Positions 34,904 to 44,901 are shown, numbered from the stretch's first letter. The stretch: DNA of 64,000 bases from Bradyrhizobium algeriense (GCF_036924595.1 NZ_JAZHRV010000001.1:3162001-3226000), one strand, 5' to 3'. Notes: a model not told the origin generated them from the letters alone. Made by a program: numbers and translations.

Positions 34904-35878
34904 CTACGGCCTAAAAATCGCAGCCCCCGTCGTCGCCCTGCTCTCGAGCTCGGTATGTGCCTTCGCTGCGTCCTTCAGCGCGTAGGCATGATTGATCGGC
35001 ACGTGGAGCTTGCCATTGATGACCGCGGCAAACAGCGTGTCGGCGCCTTCGAGCAGTTCCTTGCGGGTAGAGACGTAGTCGTTAAGCTTCGGCCGCGTCG
35101 CGAACAGCGAGCCGTGATTGTTGAGTTCGGTGAGCGGAAACGGCGGCACCGGGCCGGAGGCGTTGCCAAAGCTCACGAACAGGCCGCGGGGCCGCAGACA
35201 CGACAGCGAGCCCGGGAAAGTGGTCTTGCCGACGCCGTCATAGACGACATCGCAGAGTTCGTTGCGGCTGATCTGTTTGACCCGCGCCACGAAGTCCTCC
35301 TCATTGTAGAGGATGACGTGGTCGCAGCCATTCGCGAGCGCGAGGTCGGCTTTTGGCTTGGAGCCCACGGTACCGATCACATGCGCGCCGAGCGCCTTTG
35401 CCCACTGGCAGGCGAGCAGCCCAATGCCGCCGGCGGCGGCATGGATCAGCACACGATGGCCGGGTTCGACCTTGAAGGTCTTGTGCAGGAGGTACCAGAC
35501 CGTCAGCCCCTTGAGCATCAAGACGGCGCCCTGCTCGTAGGTGATGTGGTCGGGCAGCTTGACCAGCTTGTCCGCCGGGATCACCCGCTCGCTGGCGTAG
35601 CCGCCAAGCGTGAAATAGTAAGCGACGCGATCGCCGGGATGAAAATTGGTGACACCCGTCCCGACCGCCACCACCTCGCCCGCGGCTTCGTTTCCGGCGA
35701 TGAACGGCAGGCCCGGCGCCTTGTAGAGGCCGGTGCGGAAGTAGACGTCGATGAAATTCAGGCCGACGGCATGCTGACGGATACGGACCTCGCCCGGTCC
35801 CGGCGCCGGCACGTCCACGTCCTCATACACCAGGGCTTCCGGACCCCCCACCTTGTGCACGCGCACGGCCTTGGTCAT
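34904..35878 (-). CDS. Quinone oxidoreductase (MDR family)
   Basis: A 324-residue zinc-free medium-chain dehydrogenase/reductase; start ATG 35878 with GGGAGAG upstream. It opens VRVHKVGGPEALVYEDVDVP and contains IRQHAVGLNFIDVYFRTGLY, PGLPFIAGNEAAGEVVAVG and the NADPH site VLIHAAAGGIGLLACQWAKA. This is the QOR (crystallin zeta-like) signature. The enzyme reduces quinones by one electron or related enones. Monocistronic. Confidence 0.88.
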   Translation of the reverse strand: MTKAVRVHKVGGPEALVYEDVDVPAPGPGEVRIRQHAVGLNFIDVYFRTGLYKAPGLPFIAGNEAAGEVVAVGTGVTNFHPGDRVAYYFTLGGYASERVIPADKLVKLPDHITYEQGAVLMLKGLTVWYLLHKTFKVEPGHRVLIHAAAGGIGLLACQWAKALGAHVIGTVGSKPKADLALANGCDHVILYNEEDFVARVKQISRNELCDVVYDGVGKTTFPGSLSCLRPRGLFVSFGNASGPVPPFPLTELNNHGSLFATRPKLNDYVSTRKELLEGADTLFAAVINGKLHVPINHAYALKDAAKAHTELESRATTGAAIFRP

Positions 35879-35972
35879 GACAGTCTCTCCCTCGGTATTT
35901 CCTGAAGTACCCAACTCGAAAGCGAAACGAAAGCCATCGCCGCCCGGATGTCAACTCACCGGCCGAAACCGG

Positions 35973-36698
35973 CTACCGGGCGGCCTTCCTGCGATTGCGC
36001 CTGGCGAGCACATTGAACAGTTCTACGGCGGCCGCGAACAACATGGCAAAATAGATGTAGCCGCGCGGGATATGGAATTGGAAACCGTCCGCGACCAGCG
36101 CCACGCCAATCAGCACCAGGAACGCCAGCGCCAGCATTTTTGTGGTCGGATGATTTGCCACAAACCGCGCCACCGGGCCCGACGAGACGTACATGACGAT
36201 GCACGCGATCACGACGGCCGCGATCATGATTTCGAGATCCTGCGCCATGCCGATCGCGGTGATAATCGAGTCCAGCGAAAACACCATGTCGATGACGATG
36301 ATCTGAACGATCACCCAGAAAAATGCGCTGGCCTTTGGTTCGCCATCAGGTTCGGCGTCGCCGGCCTCGACCTCGCCATGTATTTCATGCGTCGCCTTGG
36401 CAATCAGGAACGCCCCGCCGCCTATCAGGATGATGTCGCGCCACGAAAACTCGACGTTTCTCACGGTGACGACGGGCTCCGTCAGGCCGATCAGCCACAC
36501 CAGCACGCTGAGCAGTATGATGCGAAACACCAGCGCAAGAAGCAGACCGATCTGGCGTGCGCGTTTGGCCTGCGCGGGAGGAATGCGCGACACGATCACC
36601 GAAATGAAAATGACGTTATCGATGCCGAGCACGATTTCCAGCGCCGTCAAGGTCAACAGCGCCGCCCAGGCTTCCGGGCTCGTCAATAATTCCATCAT
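35973..36698 (-). CDS. TerC-family integral membrane protein
   Basis: A 241-residue protein with about seven membrane segments and the conserved TerC acidic motifs in membrane context: LTALEIVLGIDNVIFISVIV near the start and IVIDMVFSLDSIITAIGMAQ in the middle. The two FSLD/GIDN aspartates are the family hallmark. TerC proteins are linked to tellurite resistance and to metal (Mn) export or metalation at the membrane. Its start overlaps the stop of the phosphatidylcholine synthase gene by 4 bp. Confidence 0.88.
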   Translation of the reverse strand: MMELLTSPEAWAALLTLTALEIVLGIDNVIFISVIVSRIPPAQAKRARQIGLLLALVFRIILLSVLVWLIGLTEPVVTVRNVEFSWRDIILIGGGAFLIAKATHEIHGEVEAGDAEPDGEPKASAFFWVIVQIIVIDMVFSLDSIITAIGMAQDLEIMIAAVVIACIVMYVSSGPVARFVANHPTTKMLALAFLVLIGVALVADGFQFHIPRGYIYFAMLFAAAVELFNVLARRNRRKAAR

Positions 36699-37468
36699 GC
36701 CTTGAACGACTTGATTTGCCGGATCACGGCGTCACTTCCTATTACGTAAGCCGCGATGGCGCAAAGCCCGGCGACGACGGGAGCGCCCACGTCGAAATCG
36801 CGGAAGAGCGTATAGACCGCCAGCACGGCTCCGACGGCCATCAGCCACAGGGTCAGCCAGCGCAGACGCACCACCCGGATCGGATGCAATACATGAAACG
36901 GCGCGAATGTCAGCGCGATCAGGACTGCGATGCCGAGGCTGGAAAGCGCAGGCGGCAAGTGCAACAAGAACAAATAAAACGCCGCGACGTTCCATAGCGC
37001 GGGAAAGCCGCGGAAATGATTGTCTGACGCCTTCATGCGCTTGTCCGCAAAATAAAGCGCACCCGACACCATAATGCCGATGCCGAGAATTGGCGCCGCC
37101 ACCGGCAGCAGCATCCCGCTCGCGGTGATGGCATAGGCGGGCACGAAGACGTAGGTCACGTAATCGACGACGAGATCGAGCACCTCGCCCGACCAGTTCG
37201 GCTGTAACCGAACGACCTCCAGTTTTCGCGCCAGCGGGCCATCGATCGCATCGATGACCAAGGCGACGCCAAGCCAGCCGAACATGTTGGCCCAGTGTTC
37301 GCGCACGGCCTCCAGCATCGCCAGCAACGCGATGCCCGCGCCCATTGCCGTGAAGAGATGCACGGCGAATGCTGCGGTCCGCATTCGGCTGGTCGTGGGT
37401 GCGGAATCTGGCTCGGTTGTCTGGTCCATTGCTCCGGCAGTGCTATCAGGAATCGCTCCGATTTGCAT
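36695..37468 (-). CDS. pcs: Phosphatidylcholine synthase (CDP-alcohol phosphatidyltransferase)
   Basis: Up to 257 residues with about seven to eight membrane helices. The CDP-alcohol phosphotransferase motif is DGPLARKLEVV with the remaining residues in WSGEVLDLVVDYVTY (DGxxAR...G...D...D). The spacing and following FVPAYAI are typical for Pcs, which condenses choline with CDP-diacylglycerol, a pathway found in rhizobia and few other bacteria. ATG 37429 is an alternative start; neither has a good ribosome site. Co-translated with terC. Confidence 0.82.
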   Translation of the reverse strand: MQIGAIPDSTAGAMDQTTEPDSAPTTSRMRTAAFAVHLFTAMGAGIALLAMLEAVREHWANMFGWLGVALVIDAIDGPLARKLEVVRLQPNWSGEVLDLVVDYVTYVFVPAYAITASGMLLPVAAPILGIGIMVSGALYFADKRMKASDNHFRGFPALWNVAAFYLFLLHLPPALSSLGIAVLIALTFAPFHVLHPIRVVRLRWLTLWLMAVGAVLAVYTLFRDFDVGAPVVAGLCAIAAYVIGSDAVIRQIKSFKA

Positions 37469-37563
37469 ATCGGCGCTTGCGGCGTTCCGCCGCGCGATTG
37501 GGCGGAAACATTTCGGCCAGTTGATGGCTTGAAAATGCCGCTCCGAACGTCAATTGTCCCAAT

Positions 37564-38754
37564 ATGAACGATGCATCGCAAGTTTATGACGCCGCCGTGA
37601 TCGGCGGCGGCCCGGCGGGATTGACCGCGGCCATCGCGCTGGCCGCGACCGGCGCGAAGGTCGCGCTGCTCGCCCGCCGCGTCCCCTATGCCGACAACCG
37701 CACCACGGCGCTGCTCGGGGCTTCCACCGACCTACTCGAACGTCTGGAGGTCTGGCCCCGCTGCCGCGACAAGGCCGCCGCCTTGCGGACCATGCGCCTC
37801 GTCGACGACACCGGCCGGCTGATCCGCGCGCCCGAGGTGCGCTTCACCTCGGACGAGATCGGTCTCGAACAGTTCGGCTACAACATCGACAACCGCTCGC
37901 TGATGGTCGCCCTCGAAGAGCGCGCCGCCGGGCTTTCGAACCTGACCCGATTTGACGATGAGGCGGCAACGATCGATCCGCAGGACGCGGTCGTCACCAT
38001 CCATACCGGCAAGGGCGAGCAACTCACCGCGCGGCTGGTGATCGGCGCCGACGGGCGGCAATCGCCTTCCCGCGAGGCGGCCGGAATCGGGATCAGCCGC
38101 CGCGACCTGCATCAGTCGGCGCTGACCTTCAACATCACCCATTCGCGGCCGCACAACGGCATCTCCACCGAATTTCACACCGCGCAAGGTCCGTGCGTAT
38201 TCGTGCCCCTGCCCGGCAACCGCTGCAGCGTGGTGTGGGTCTCGGCGACCAGGGAAGCCGAGCGGCTGATGTCGCTCAGCGACGACGAATTGTCGGAGGC
38301 CGCGGAAACGCAGTCGCACTCCATTCTCGGCCGCGTCCAGGTTGAAGCCGGCCGCAACATCTTTCCGCTGACGATCGAGCGTCCCGACCAATTCGCCAGC
38401 CATCGCGTCGCGCTGGTCGGCGAATCCGCCCATGTGGTGCCGCCGATCGGCGCGCAGGGCCTCAACATGGGATTGCGCGATGCGGCCGATATCGCCGACA
38501 TCGCAGGCAGCGCGATCTCGCTCGGGGAAGATCCGGGATCGCCGGCGGTGCTGGCGCGGTATCAGTCCGCCCGCCGCGCCGACGTCGCAAGCCGGCTGAT
38601 TGCCATCGATGTCGCCAATCGCTCACTGCTCAGCGACTTCCTGCCCATGCAATCGCTGCGCGCGGTGGGCATGCACCTTCTTGGCTCATTTGGCCCGCTG
38701 CGGCGGCTCGCGATGCGCGAGGGGCTGGCGCCGACCTGGAAGCGCGTCAGCTAG
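37564..38754 (+). CDS. UbiH/COQ6-family FAD-dependent hydroxylase
   Basis: A 396-residue aromatic-ring hydroxylase. The FAD-binding GxGxxG appears as DAAVIGGGPAGLTAAIALAA, the middle DG motif as ARLVIGADGRQSPSREAAG and the second FAD motif as VALVGESAHVVPPIGAQGLN with MGLRDAADI. The last pattern is the UbiH/UbiF signature of ubiquinone-ring hydroxylases. It probably acts in ubiquinone synthesis. It diverges from pcs with 95 bp between starts. Confidence 0.85.
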   Translation: MNDASQVYDAAVIGGGPAGLTAAIALAATGAKVALLARRVPYADNRTTALLGASTDLLERLEVWPRCRDKAAALRTMRLVDDTGRLIRAPEVRFTSDEIGLEQFGYNIDNRSLMVALEERAAGLSNLTRFDDEAATIDPQDAVVTIHTGKGEQLTARLVIGADGRQSPSREAAGIGISRRDLHQSALTFNITHSRPHNGISTEFHTAQGPCVFVPLPGNRCSVVWVSATREAERLMSLSDDELSEAAETQSHSILGRVQVEAGRNIFPLTIERPDQFASHRVALVGESAHVVPPIGAQGLNMGLRDAADIADIAGSAISLGEDPGSPAVLARYQSARRADVASRLIAIDVANRSLLSDFLPMQSLRAVGMHLLGSFGPLRRLAMREGLAPTWKRVS

Positions 38755-38853
38755 AGCCGGACGCCAGCGGCGTGAGTGCTGCGAGCCGAGCCCTGTTCTA
38801 CTTTGCATGGGGTTGTTTTCGCGATTTTGTGTCTCGAGCACCCGTGCCACGCC

Positions 38854-39807
38854 TTACGGAAACACCAGCCGGCCGCTCTGGATGAACCACATCACGCCGG
38901 TCAGCGTGACCACGGAGGCGAAGGTCCCGATCAGGACGGCGACCGACGCCGGCTCGATCCAGGTATTGTTCTGCCGCGCCATCACGAACACGTTCAGCGC
39001 CGGCGGCAGCGCTGCCATCAGGACCGCGGTCGCCGCCCAGGGCTGCGCGAACGGCCCGAACAGCAGCATCAAGCCGAACACGATCAGCGGATGGACCAGC
39101 AGCTTGATCGCGATCACGCCGGGCACTTCCCAGGGCACGCGATCGAACGGGCGCAACGCCACGGTGACGCCGAGCACGAACAGTGCGGTCGGGGCGGCCG
39201 CGTTCTGCAGGAACAGCAGGGTTTTGTCGACCGCAACGGGCAATTGAATTTGTAGCGCCGCCGCGAGCGCTCCGGCGGCAGCCGACATGATCAGCGGGTT
39301 CAGCACGATCTGCCGCACGGCGACGCCAATCGCGTGCAGGAAGGAGGGATGCTTGCGATCGGTCAGCGCCATCAACAGCGGCACGATCGAGAACAGGAAA
39401 ATGCTGTCGCAGCAGAAGATCAGCGCCGTCGGCGCCGCCGCCTTGCTGCCAAGCACCGCCAGCGCCAGCCCCGGTCCCATGTAGCCGATATTTCCGTAGG
39501 CGCCGGCAAGGCCCGAGATCGTCGCCTTGCGCAGCGAGAGGTCGCCGATGATCCGCCCTGTCACCATCGCCAGCACGAAAGCGCTGACCGTGCCGATCGT
39601 CGTCGCGATCAGGAATGGCGGGTTGTTCAGTTCGGAAAACGGTGTCTCCGACATGATGCGAAACAGCAACGCCGGCAGAGAAACGTACAGTAGGAAGAAG
39701 TTCATCCAGGCGAGCCCCGATTCCGGCAGCCCTCTGGTCTTGCCGCAGGCAAAGCCGATGAAAATCAACCCAAAATAGGGAAGCGCGAGGTTGAGGATAT
39801 CGACCAT
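38854..39807 (-). CDS. AEC-family (auxin efflux carrier-like) transporter
   Basis: A 317-residue membrane protein with ten predicted helices, five plus five. It begins MVDILNLALPYFGLIFIGFA and has GLAGAYGNIGYMGPGLALAV in the crossover of the first bundle, the Asn/Gly/Pro-rich region expected for the family, and ALPPALNVFVMARQNNTWIE in the second bundle. AEC members export or import organic acids such as malate or malonate in bacteria. No linked catabolic gene gives the substrate. Convergent with the ubiH-like gene. Confidence 0.85.
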   Translation of the reverse strand: MVDILNLALPYFGLIFIGFACGKTRGLPESGLAWMNFFLLYVSLPALLFRIMSETPFSELNNPPFLIATTIGTVSAFVLAMVTGRIIGDLSLRKATISGLAGAYGNIGYMGPGLALAVLGSKAAAPTALIFCCDSIFLFSIVPLLMALTDRKHPSFLHAIGVAVRQIVLNPLIMSAAAGALAAALQIQLPVAVDKTLLFLQNAAAPTALFVLGVTVALRPFDRVPWEVPGVIAIKLLVHPLIVFGLMLLFGPFAQPWAATAVLMAALPPALNVFVMARQNNTWIEPASVAVLIGTFASVVTLTGVMWFIQSGRLVFP

Positions 39808-39930
39808 CTCGAAAACGTCTTTTCGTCAGTGATTTCGGGGGCATGGCGCCGGACGCGGCCACCACATGTAAAGGTTAATTCGTCCTATTGCCCCTAGCAT
39901 CGGCCACAATCATGGTCTATTCGACGGAAC

Positions 39931-40263
39931 ATGATCAAAGCGCGCACCGCCAAATTTCAGATCGGGCAGATCGTCCGCCACCGGGTGTTTTCATTCCGGG
40001 GCGTGATTTTCGACATCGATCCGGAATTCAACAATACCGAGGAATGGTGGTTGTCGATTCCCGAGGAGCTTCGGCCTCACAAGGATCAGCCGTTCTATCA
40101 CCTGCTCGCGGAAAATTCGGAGTCCGAATACGTCGCCTATGTCTCCGAACAAAACCTGCTGCCGGACGATTCCGGCGAGCCGATCCGCCATTCGCAGGTC
40201 GCCGAGATCTTCGTGAAGGACAAGTCGGGCGGCTATCGCCCGCGCAATCCGTCGCTGAACTAG
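39931..40263 (+). CDS. hspQ: Heat-shock protein HspQ
   Basis: A 110-residue HspQ/YccV-family protein. The sequence begins KARTAKFQIGQIVRHRVFSF and continues RGVIFDIDPEFNNTEEWW and ENSESEYVAYVSEQNLLPD, all family blocks. In enterobacteria HspQ binds hemimethylated DNA and is an adaptor that enhances Lon protease. Monocistronic, with a bidirectional terminator 65 bp downstream. Confidence 0.88.
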   Translation: MIKARTAKFQIGQIVRHRVFSFRGVIFDIDPEFNNTEEWWLSIPEELRPHKDQPFYHLLAENSESEYVAYVSEQNLLPDDSGEPIRHSQVAEIFVKDKSGGYRPRNPSLN

Positions 40264-40327
40264 CGCGGCCGACGCGAGGCCGCGGGTCGAGCGTCCTCAC
40301 TGACCAGCACGATAGAATCCGAAATAA

Positions 40328-40354
40328 AAAAGGCGCCCTGCCCGGGCGCCTTTT
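40328..40354. terminator. Bidirectional terminator between hspQ and ialB-like gene
   Basis: AAAAGGCGCCC (40328-40338) pairs with GGGCGCCTTTT (40344-40354), flanked by A-run and T-run so that it works on both strands. Confidence 0.88.
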
Positions 40355-40379
40355 GTGTTTTGTCGAGCGATGCGGGCTC

Positions 40380-41150
40380 TTACTTCGCCGCCGGATTGGC
40401 GGCGCCGCCACCCTCGAGCTTCTTGCGCTGCTCTTCAGCACGCTTCTGCAGCTCTTCCTGCAGCTTCTTCTGGTTTTCCTCGAACACCTTCGGATCGGTC
40501 GGCGGACCGTCATAGGCCTTGGCGAATTCACCCGCGAGCGGCAGCGGCAGCGTCAGCGGCGCGCCGTTGGAATTGATCGCCTGAACAACGAGATTCTGGC
40601 CCTTCTTCAAGCTGGCGATCAGCTCGGGCGTTGCTTCGTAGTCGGACATGCAACCGTTCTGGAAGCAGATGACGTAGGGCCCCTGCAGCGGCGCATTGCT
40701 GTCGACGATGATCCGGGTTCCGTGCACGAGCTGCATGCCGAGCGGCAGTGTCACGCGCAAGAGCTTCTTCGGCTCGCCCTCCGGCTCGATAATGACGGCG
40801 GCGATGACGGGCTGGCCGGACTCGATGCGGCCGTCCTTGCCGGTGAAGCAAACCTGCTTGGCGCCGGCTTCCTGACCCTTGAGGCAGAACTTGGTCCAGG
40901 GCGCGTAGATCAGCTGGACTTGCTGTTCCTGCGGCTGGGGGGCAGCGCCGGCGGGAGGAGCACCAGCCGGAGGGGCTTGCGCGGCCGGAGCCTTGGGAGC
41001 AGCCTTCGGAGGCGCCTTCGGCGCGCCGGGCGCCGGCTGCTGGGCCTGAGCGCCCGAAACGATCAACGTTGCCGACAATGCCGAGGCCGCCAACAGGGCG
41101 ATGATCTGCCCACGCGGCCGGATCGACCCGGCCAAGATACGGAAATTCAT
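40380..41150 (-). CDS. Invasion-associated locus B (IalB) family exported protein
   Basis: A 256-residue exported protein; ATG 41150 is chosen because a signal peptide follows directly (IIALLAASALSATLIVSGAQAQ) and AAAGGG lies upstream. A Pro/Ala-rich linker leads into the IalB domain: YAPWTKFCLKGQ, KQVCFTGKDGRIESGQP, ITLPLGMQLVHGTRI-like LPLGMQLVHGTRIIVD, and CFQNGCMSDYEATPEL. The paired Cys residues are typical. A charged coiled-coil tail (EENQKKLQEELQKRAEEQRK) ends it. IalB proteins are periplasmic or outer-membrane factors in alphaproteobacterial host contact; the exact role is unknown. Confidence 0.85.
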   Translation of the reverse strand: MNFRILAGSIRPRGQIIALLAASALSATLIVSGAQAQQPAPGAPKAPPKAAPKAPAAQAPPAGAPPAGAAPQPQEQQVQLIYAPWTKFCLKGQEAGAKQVCFTGKDGRIESGQPVIAAVIIEPEGEPKKLLRVTLPLGMQLVHGTRIIVDSNAPLQGPYVICFQNGCMSDYEATPELIASLKKGQNLVVQAINSNGAPLTLPLPLAGEFAKAYDGPPTDPKVFEENQKKLQEELQKRAEEQRKKLEGGGAANPAAK

Positions 41151-41410
41151 TGCGGAAAACCCTTTCTGAACCGCAGCGCCCGAAACCGCTACAGGCACCG
41201 ACACCTAGCCGCGCTGAGGCGGCTGTCTCGTTGGCAATTGAGGCGGATACGTGACAGGTGTTCCCGCCATCATCAATTGCCCGCCTTCAATACAGCGACA
41301 GGCGAAAAGATCAATGCCGACAGGCATCTTTGGCATTCCCCGAAGGTCCAGGCCGAAGCCTATGGTAAAGCTTTCGGGTGCGCATTTTCGAATCAAATCC
41401 CTGCCAGCCT

Positions 41411-43255
41411 ATGACCGTCTGCGGGCGTATCCGCCTGCGTGTGTTGGCGTGTGTTGCCCTCGCGCTGGGTGTAACGCCGTTCGCGCCGTTCTGCGCAGCA
41501 AAGGCGGCCGAAAGCCACGCGCTGGCGATGCATGGCGCACCGGCCCTTCCGCCCAACTTCACGCATATGCCCTACGCCAACCCCGATGCGCCGAAGGGCG
41601 GGCGGCTGGTGGAGGGCATACTCGGCACGTTTGACAGCCTCAACCCCCTGATCGTCCGGGGTGTCGCCGTGCAACAGGTCCGGGGTCTTCCGTTCGAACG
41701 CGGCCTCGTGCTCGAGAGCCTGCTGGTGCGCAACAATGACGAGCCGTTCACGCTTTACGGGCTGCTGGCGAAAAGCGTGGAAACCGACGACGACAGGAGT
41801 TACGTCACCTTTCATCTCGATCCCAAGGCCCGCTTCTCCGACGGACAGCCCGTGCTCGCCGATGATGTGCTGTTCACATGGGCCTTGCTGCGCGACAAGG
41901 GACGGCCAAATCACCGCCAGTATTATTCCAAGGTCGCGAAGGCCGAGGCGCCCGACCCGCTCACGGTGCGGTTCGACTTCGGCGGCGTCCCCGATCGCGA
42001 ATTGCCGTTGATCCTCGGCCTGATGCCGATTCTGCCGCGGCATGCCGTGGACGTTGCGACGTTCGAAGAAACCTCGATGACGGCGCCAACCGGCTCCGGC
42101 CCCTATCGGGTCACGGCCGTCAGGCCCGGCGCCAGTGTCACGTTCATGCGTAACCCCGATTACTGGGGACGCGACCTGCCCGTTAACCGGGGTCTTTGGA
42201 ATTTCGACGAAGTCAGGCTCGACTATTATCGCGATGCCAATGGCGAGTTCGAGGCTTTCAAGCGCAGCCTTTACGATTTTCGGGTCGAGACCGAACCGCT
42301 GCGCTGGCACGACGGTTACGATTTTGCCGCCGCCCGCAACGGCGAGGTGATCCGCGAGACGGCCCGGATCTCGATGCCGCAGCCCTCGCAATTTCTGGTG
42401 TTCAATACCAGGCGTCCGATCTTTTCCGATATCCGCGTACGTCAGGCGCTGACGCTGTTGTTCGATTTCGAGTGGATCAACCGGAATTACTTTTTCGGGC
42501 TCTATGCGCGCTCAGCGGGCTTCTTCGCAGGCTCCGAACTGTCCGCCTATGGCCGTCCCGCGGACGAACGCGAGCGCGAGCTTTTGAAGCCGTTCACCGA
42601 GCGCATCCGGCCGGATATTCTCGATGGCAGCTACCGCCTGCCCGTCACCGACGGATCGGGACGCGATCGCACGACCTTGCGCAGCGCGCTCAAATTGCTG
42701 TCGGAAGCCGGTTACGAACTCGATGGAACCGTGCTGCGGCAGCGTGCGACCAAAATCCCCTTCACCTTCGAAATCCTGGTAACGACGCGCGATCAGGAGC
42801 GGATCGCACTGGCCTATCAGCGCGACCTCAAGCGCGCCGGCATCGAGGCCAGCGTTCGCGCGGTCGATCCCGTGCAGTTCGACCAGCGCCGGCTCGGCTA
42901 CGAGTTCGACATGCTGCAGAACCGCTGGGATCAATCGCTGTCCCCCGGCAACGAGCAGTCCTTCTACTTTGGTAGCCAGGCCGCCGACATTCCCGGCACG
43001 CGGAATTACATGGGGGCGAAGGAGCCCGCCATCGACGCCCTGATCGCGGCACTGCTCGAGGCGCGCGAGCGCCCGGCTTTCGTCTCCGCGGTACGGGCGC
43101 TCGACCGCGTCCTGATGTCGGGCTTCTACGCTATCCCCGTTATTAACGTGCAGGAGCAATGGATCGCGCGCTGGAATCGGGTAGAACGACCTGTAGCGAC
43201 CGCGTTGACGGGCTATCTGCCGGAAACTTGGTGGCAGAAGCCGGGAACGAAGTGA
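41411..43255 (+). CDS. Peptide ABC-transporter binding protein, family 5 (YejA-like)
   Basis: A 614-residue exported binding protein. ATG 41411 gives a normal signal peptide (VLACVALALGVTPFAPFCAA); a GTG 11 codons upstream is possible. The mature part has MPYANPDAPKGGRLVEGILG, SDGQPVLADDVLFTWALLRD and RNPDYWGRDLPVNRGLWNFD, blocks of family-5 (DppA/OppA) receptors and specifically of the YejA/microcin C-type group. The final lobe ends with LTGYLPETWWQKPG. No permease is adjacent, so the partner transporter is elsewhere. Confidence 0.85.
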   Translation: MTVCGRIRLRVLACVALALGVTPFAPFCAAKAAESHALAMHGAPALPPNFTHMPYANPDAPKGGRLVEGILGTFDSLNPLIVRGVAVQQVRGLPFERGLVLESLLVRNNDEPFTLYGLLAKSVETDDDRSYVTFHLDPKARFSDGQPVLADDVLFTWALLRDKGRPNHRQYYSKVAKAEAPDPLTVRFDFGGVPDRELPLILGLMPILPRHAVDVATFEETSMTAPTGSGPYRVTAVRPGASVTFMRNPDYWGRDLPVNRGLWNFDEVRLDYYRDANGEFEAFKRSLYDFRVETEPLRWHDGYDFAAARNGEVIRETARISMPQPSQFLVFNTRRPIFSDIRVRQALTLLFDFEWINRNYFFGLYARSAGFFAGSELSAYGRPADERERELLKPFTERIRPDILDGSYRLPVTDGSGRDRTTLRSALKLLSEAGYELDGTVLRQRATKIPFTFEILVTTRDQERIALAYQRDLKRAGIEASVRAVDPVQFDQRRLGYEFDMLQNRWDQSLSPGNEQSFYFGSQAADIPGTRNYMGAKEPAIDALIAALLEARERPAFVSAVRALDRVLMSGFYAIPVINVQEQWIARWNRVERPVATALTGYLPETWWQKPGTK

Positions 43256-43302
43256 ACTCACCCAAGTAATGCAACCCCCCGTGACAGAGCCGAAGTAACG
43301 CC

Positions 43303-44808
43303 GTGACCCAGCCCACCGCTTCGCCAACGCTCGATACATTGTTCAAACGGAACCTGGCGCGACAGCCAGATGCGCTGGCGCTGGTCGACCCCCTCAACAA
43401 GCAGCGCATCACCGGCCAGCCGCCGAAGCGGCTTACCTTCGCGCAGGCCGACCGCATGATCTCGTCGCTATCAGCGCATTTCATCGAATCCGGCTTGCCG
43501 TCGAATTCCGTGATCGCGGTTCAACTGCCCAACACCATCGAATTCGCGCTCACTGTGCTCGCCGCCTTCCGCGCCGGCCTCGTCGTCGCGGTGCTGCCGC
43601 TGCTCTGGCGGCAGTCGGAATTGACCATGGCGCTCAACCGCACCGCCGCGCGGGGGATCGTAACCTCGGGCAAGATCGACGGCGTGGTCTATTCGGACAT
43701 CGCCATGAACGCCGCCGCCGAAGCGTTCTCGATCCGCCATGTCTGCGGCTTCGGCAGCGACCTGCCCGAAGGCATGGCCTCGCTCGACAACGCGATTTTC
43801 CGGGAATCCCTGACCTCGCGCGCCGTGATCCAGGACGGCCGCAAGGCGGCGCTGATTTCGTTCGACGTCACCTCGGACGGTTTCCGGCCGGTTCCGCGCG
43901 CCCATCTCGGCCTGATTGCCGGCGGCCTTTCCATGTCGCTCGAAAGCGACGTGCCGCAGGGCGCAACGGTGCTGTCGGCCTTCTCGCCGATGTCGTTTGC
44001 CGGCCTTGCCTCGTCGCTGGCGGTCTGGCTCTTGTCGGGCGGAACGCTGGTGCTGCACCATCCGTTCGACGAGGAGGCGCTGGAACAACAGATCATCGAG
44101 CAGGCCTGCGATACACTGATTGCACCGGCCCAACTGGCGCTGCGGCTGGACGAGATGGACCTCGCTGCGCGGATGCCGAGCCTGCGCAATGTCGTCGGCC
44201 TGTGGCGCACGCCGGAACAGGTCGGCTCCAGCGCGTGCTGGACCGCGCAGCAGGCGACGCTGACGGATGTCTATCTGTTCGGCGAGGCCGGATTGTTCGG
44301 TGCGCGCCGGATCGCGGAGGACGGCTCGCCGGCCCTGATCAAGCCCGGTCCCCACGGCGCGCCCCGCGAGTTGCCGGGATCGTCGATCGCGGGTGAGATC
44401 CTGCTGACGCCACGCGGCACGTTGGGATTGCGCGGGCCGATGGTGCCGGTCGCAGCCTATGCACCGCCTCCGCCGCCGAGCGACTCCCTGATCGCCTCGC
44501 CGCCGCGCGACTACGTCGATACGGATTACGCGGCGCGGCTCGACCGCGTGACCGGCGCGATCAACATCACGGCGCCTCCGTCCGGCGTCATGGCCGTCGG
44601 CGGCTACCGCTTCCTGGCGCAGGACCTGCAGGAGTGGGCGCGGCGGCTCGGCCAAGGCGCGCTCTTGACTGCATTGCCCGACCGCCTCAGCGGCCACCGG
44701 CTCGCCGGCCGCGCGCTCGACAACGCGCGCGCCCGCGACGCGCTGACAGAACTCGGTCTTAACCCATTGATGGTGGAAGCATTTCGCGATCGGAGCAGCG
44801 CGGCCTGA
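43303..44808 (+). CDS. Degenerate acyl-CoA ligase-like (AMP-binding) protein
   Basis: A 501-residue protein with the overall layout of adenylate-forming enzymes (SSLSAHFIESGLPSNSVIAV, VLAAFRAGLVVAVLPLLWRQ). The AMP-binding P-loop, normally a Ser/Thr/Gly-rich TSGTTG-K, is replaced by SFDVTSDGFRPVPRAHLGLI, and the later YGxTE motif is not visible (VYLFGEAGLFG instead). The C-terminal Lys-bearing domain is short. It may be a catalytically altered or inactive homologue. It is followed 93 bp downstream by a degenerate GGDEF protein, suggesting a functional pair. Confidence 0.7.
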   Translation: MTQPTASPTLDTLFKRNLARQPDALALVDPLNKQRITGQPPKRLTFAQADRMISSLSAHFIESGLPSNSVIAVQLPNTIEFALTVLAAFRAGLVVAVLPLLWRQSELTMALNRTAARGIVTSGKIDGVVYSDIAMNAAAEAFSIRHVCGFGSDLPEGMASLDNAIFRESLTSRAVIQDGRKAALISFDVTSDGFRPVPRAHLGLIAGGLSMSLESDVPQGATVLSAFSPMSFAGLASSLAVWLLSGGTLVLHHPFDEEALEQQIIEQACDTLIAPAQLALRLDEMDLAARMPSLRNVVGLWRTPEQVGSSACWTAQQATLTDVYLFGEAGLFGARRIAEDGSPALIKPGPHGAPRELPGSSIAGEILLTPRGTLGLRGPMVPVAAYAPPPPPSDSLIASPPRDYVDTDYAARLDRVTGAINITAPPSGVMAVGGYRFLAQDLQEWARRLGQGALLTALPDRLSGHRLAGRALDNARARDALTELGLNPLMVEAFRDRSSAA

Positions 44809-44901
44809 GAGCCTCCAGGCGAGGCCGGCGTTGACGCCGCATTAAGCGCTGCAAACTAGAGTCGCAGGCTCCAGATGCGCGCTTGATCCGAGTTTCCCAA
44901 G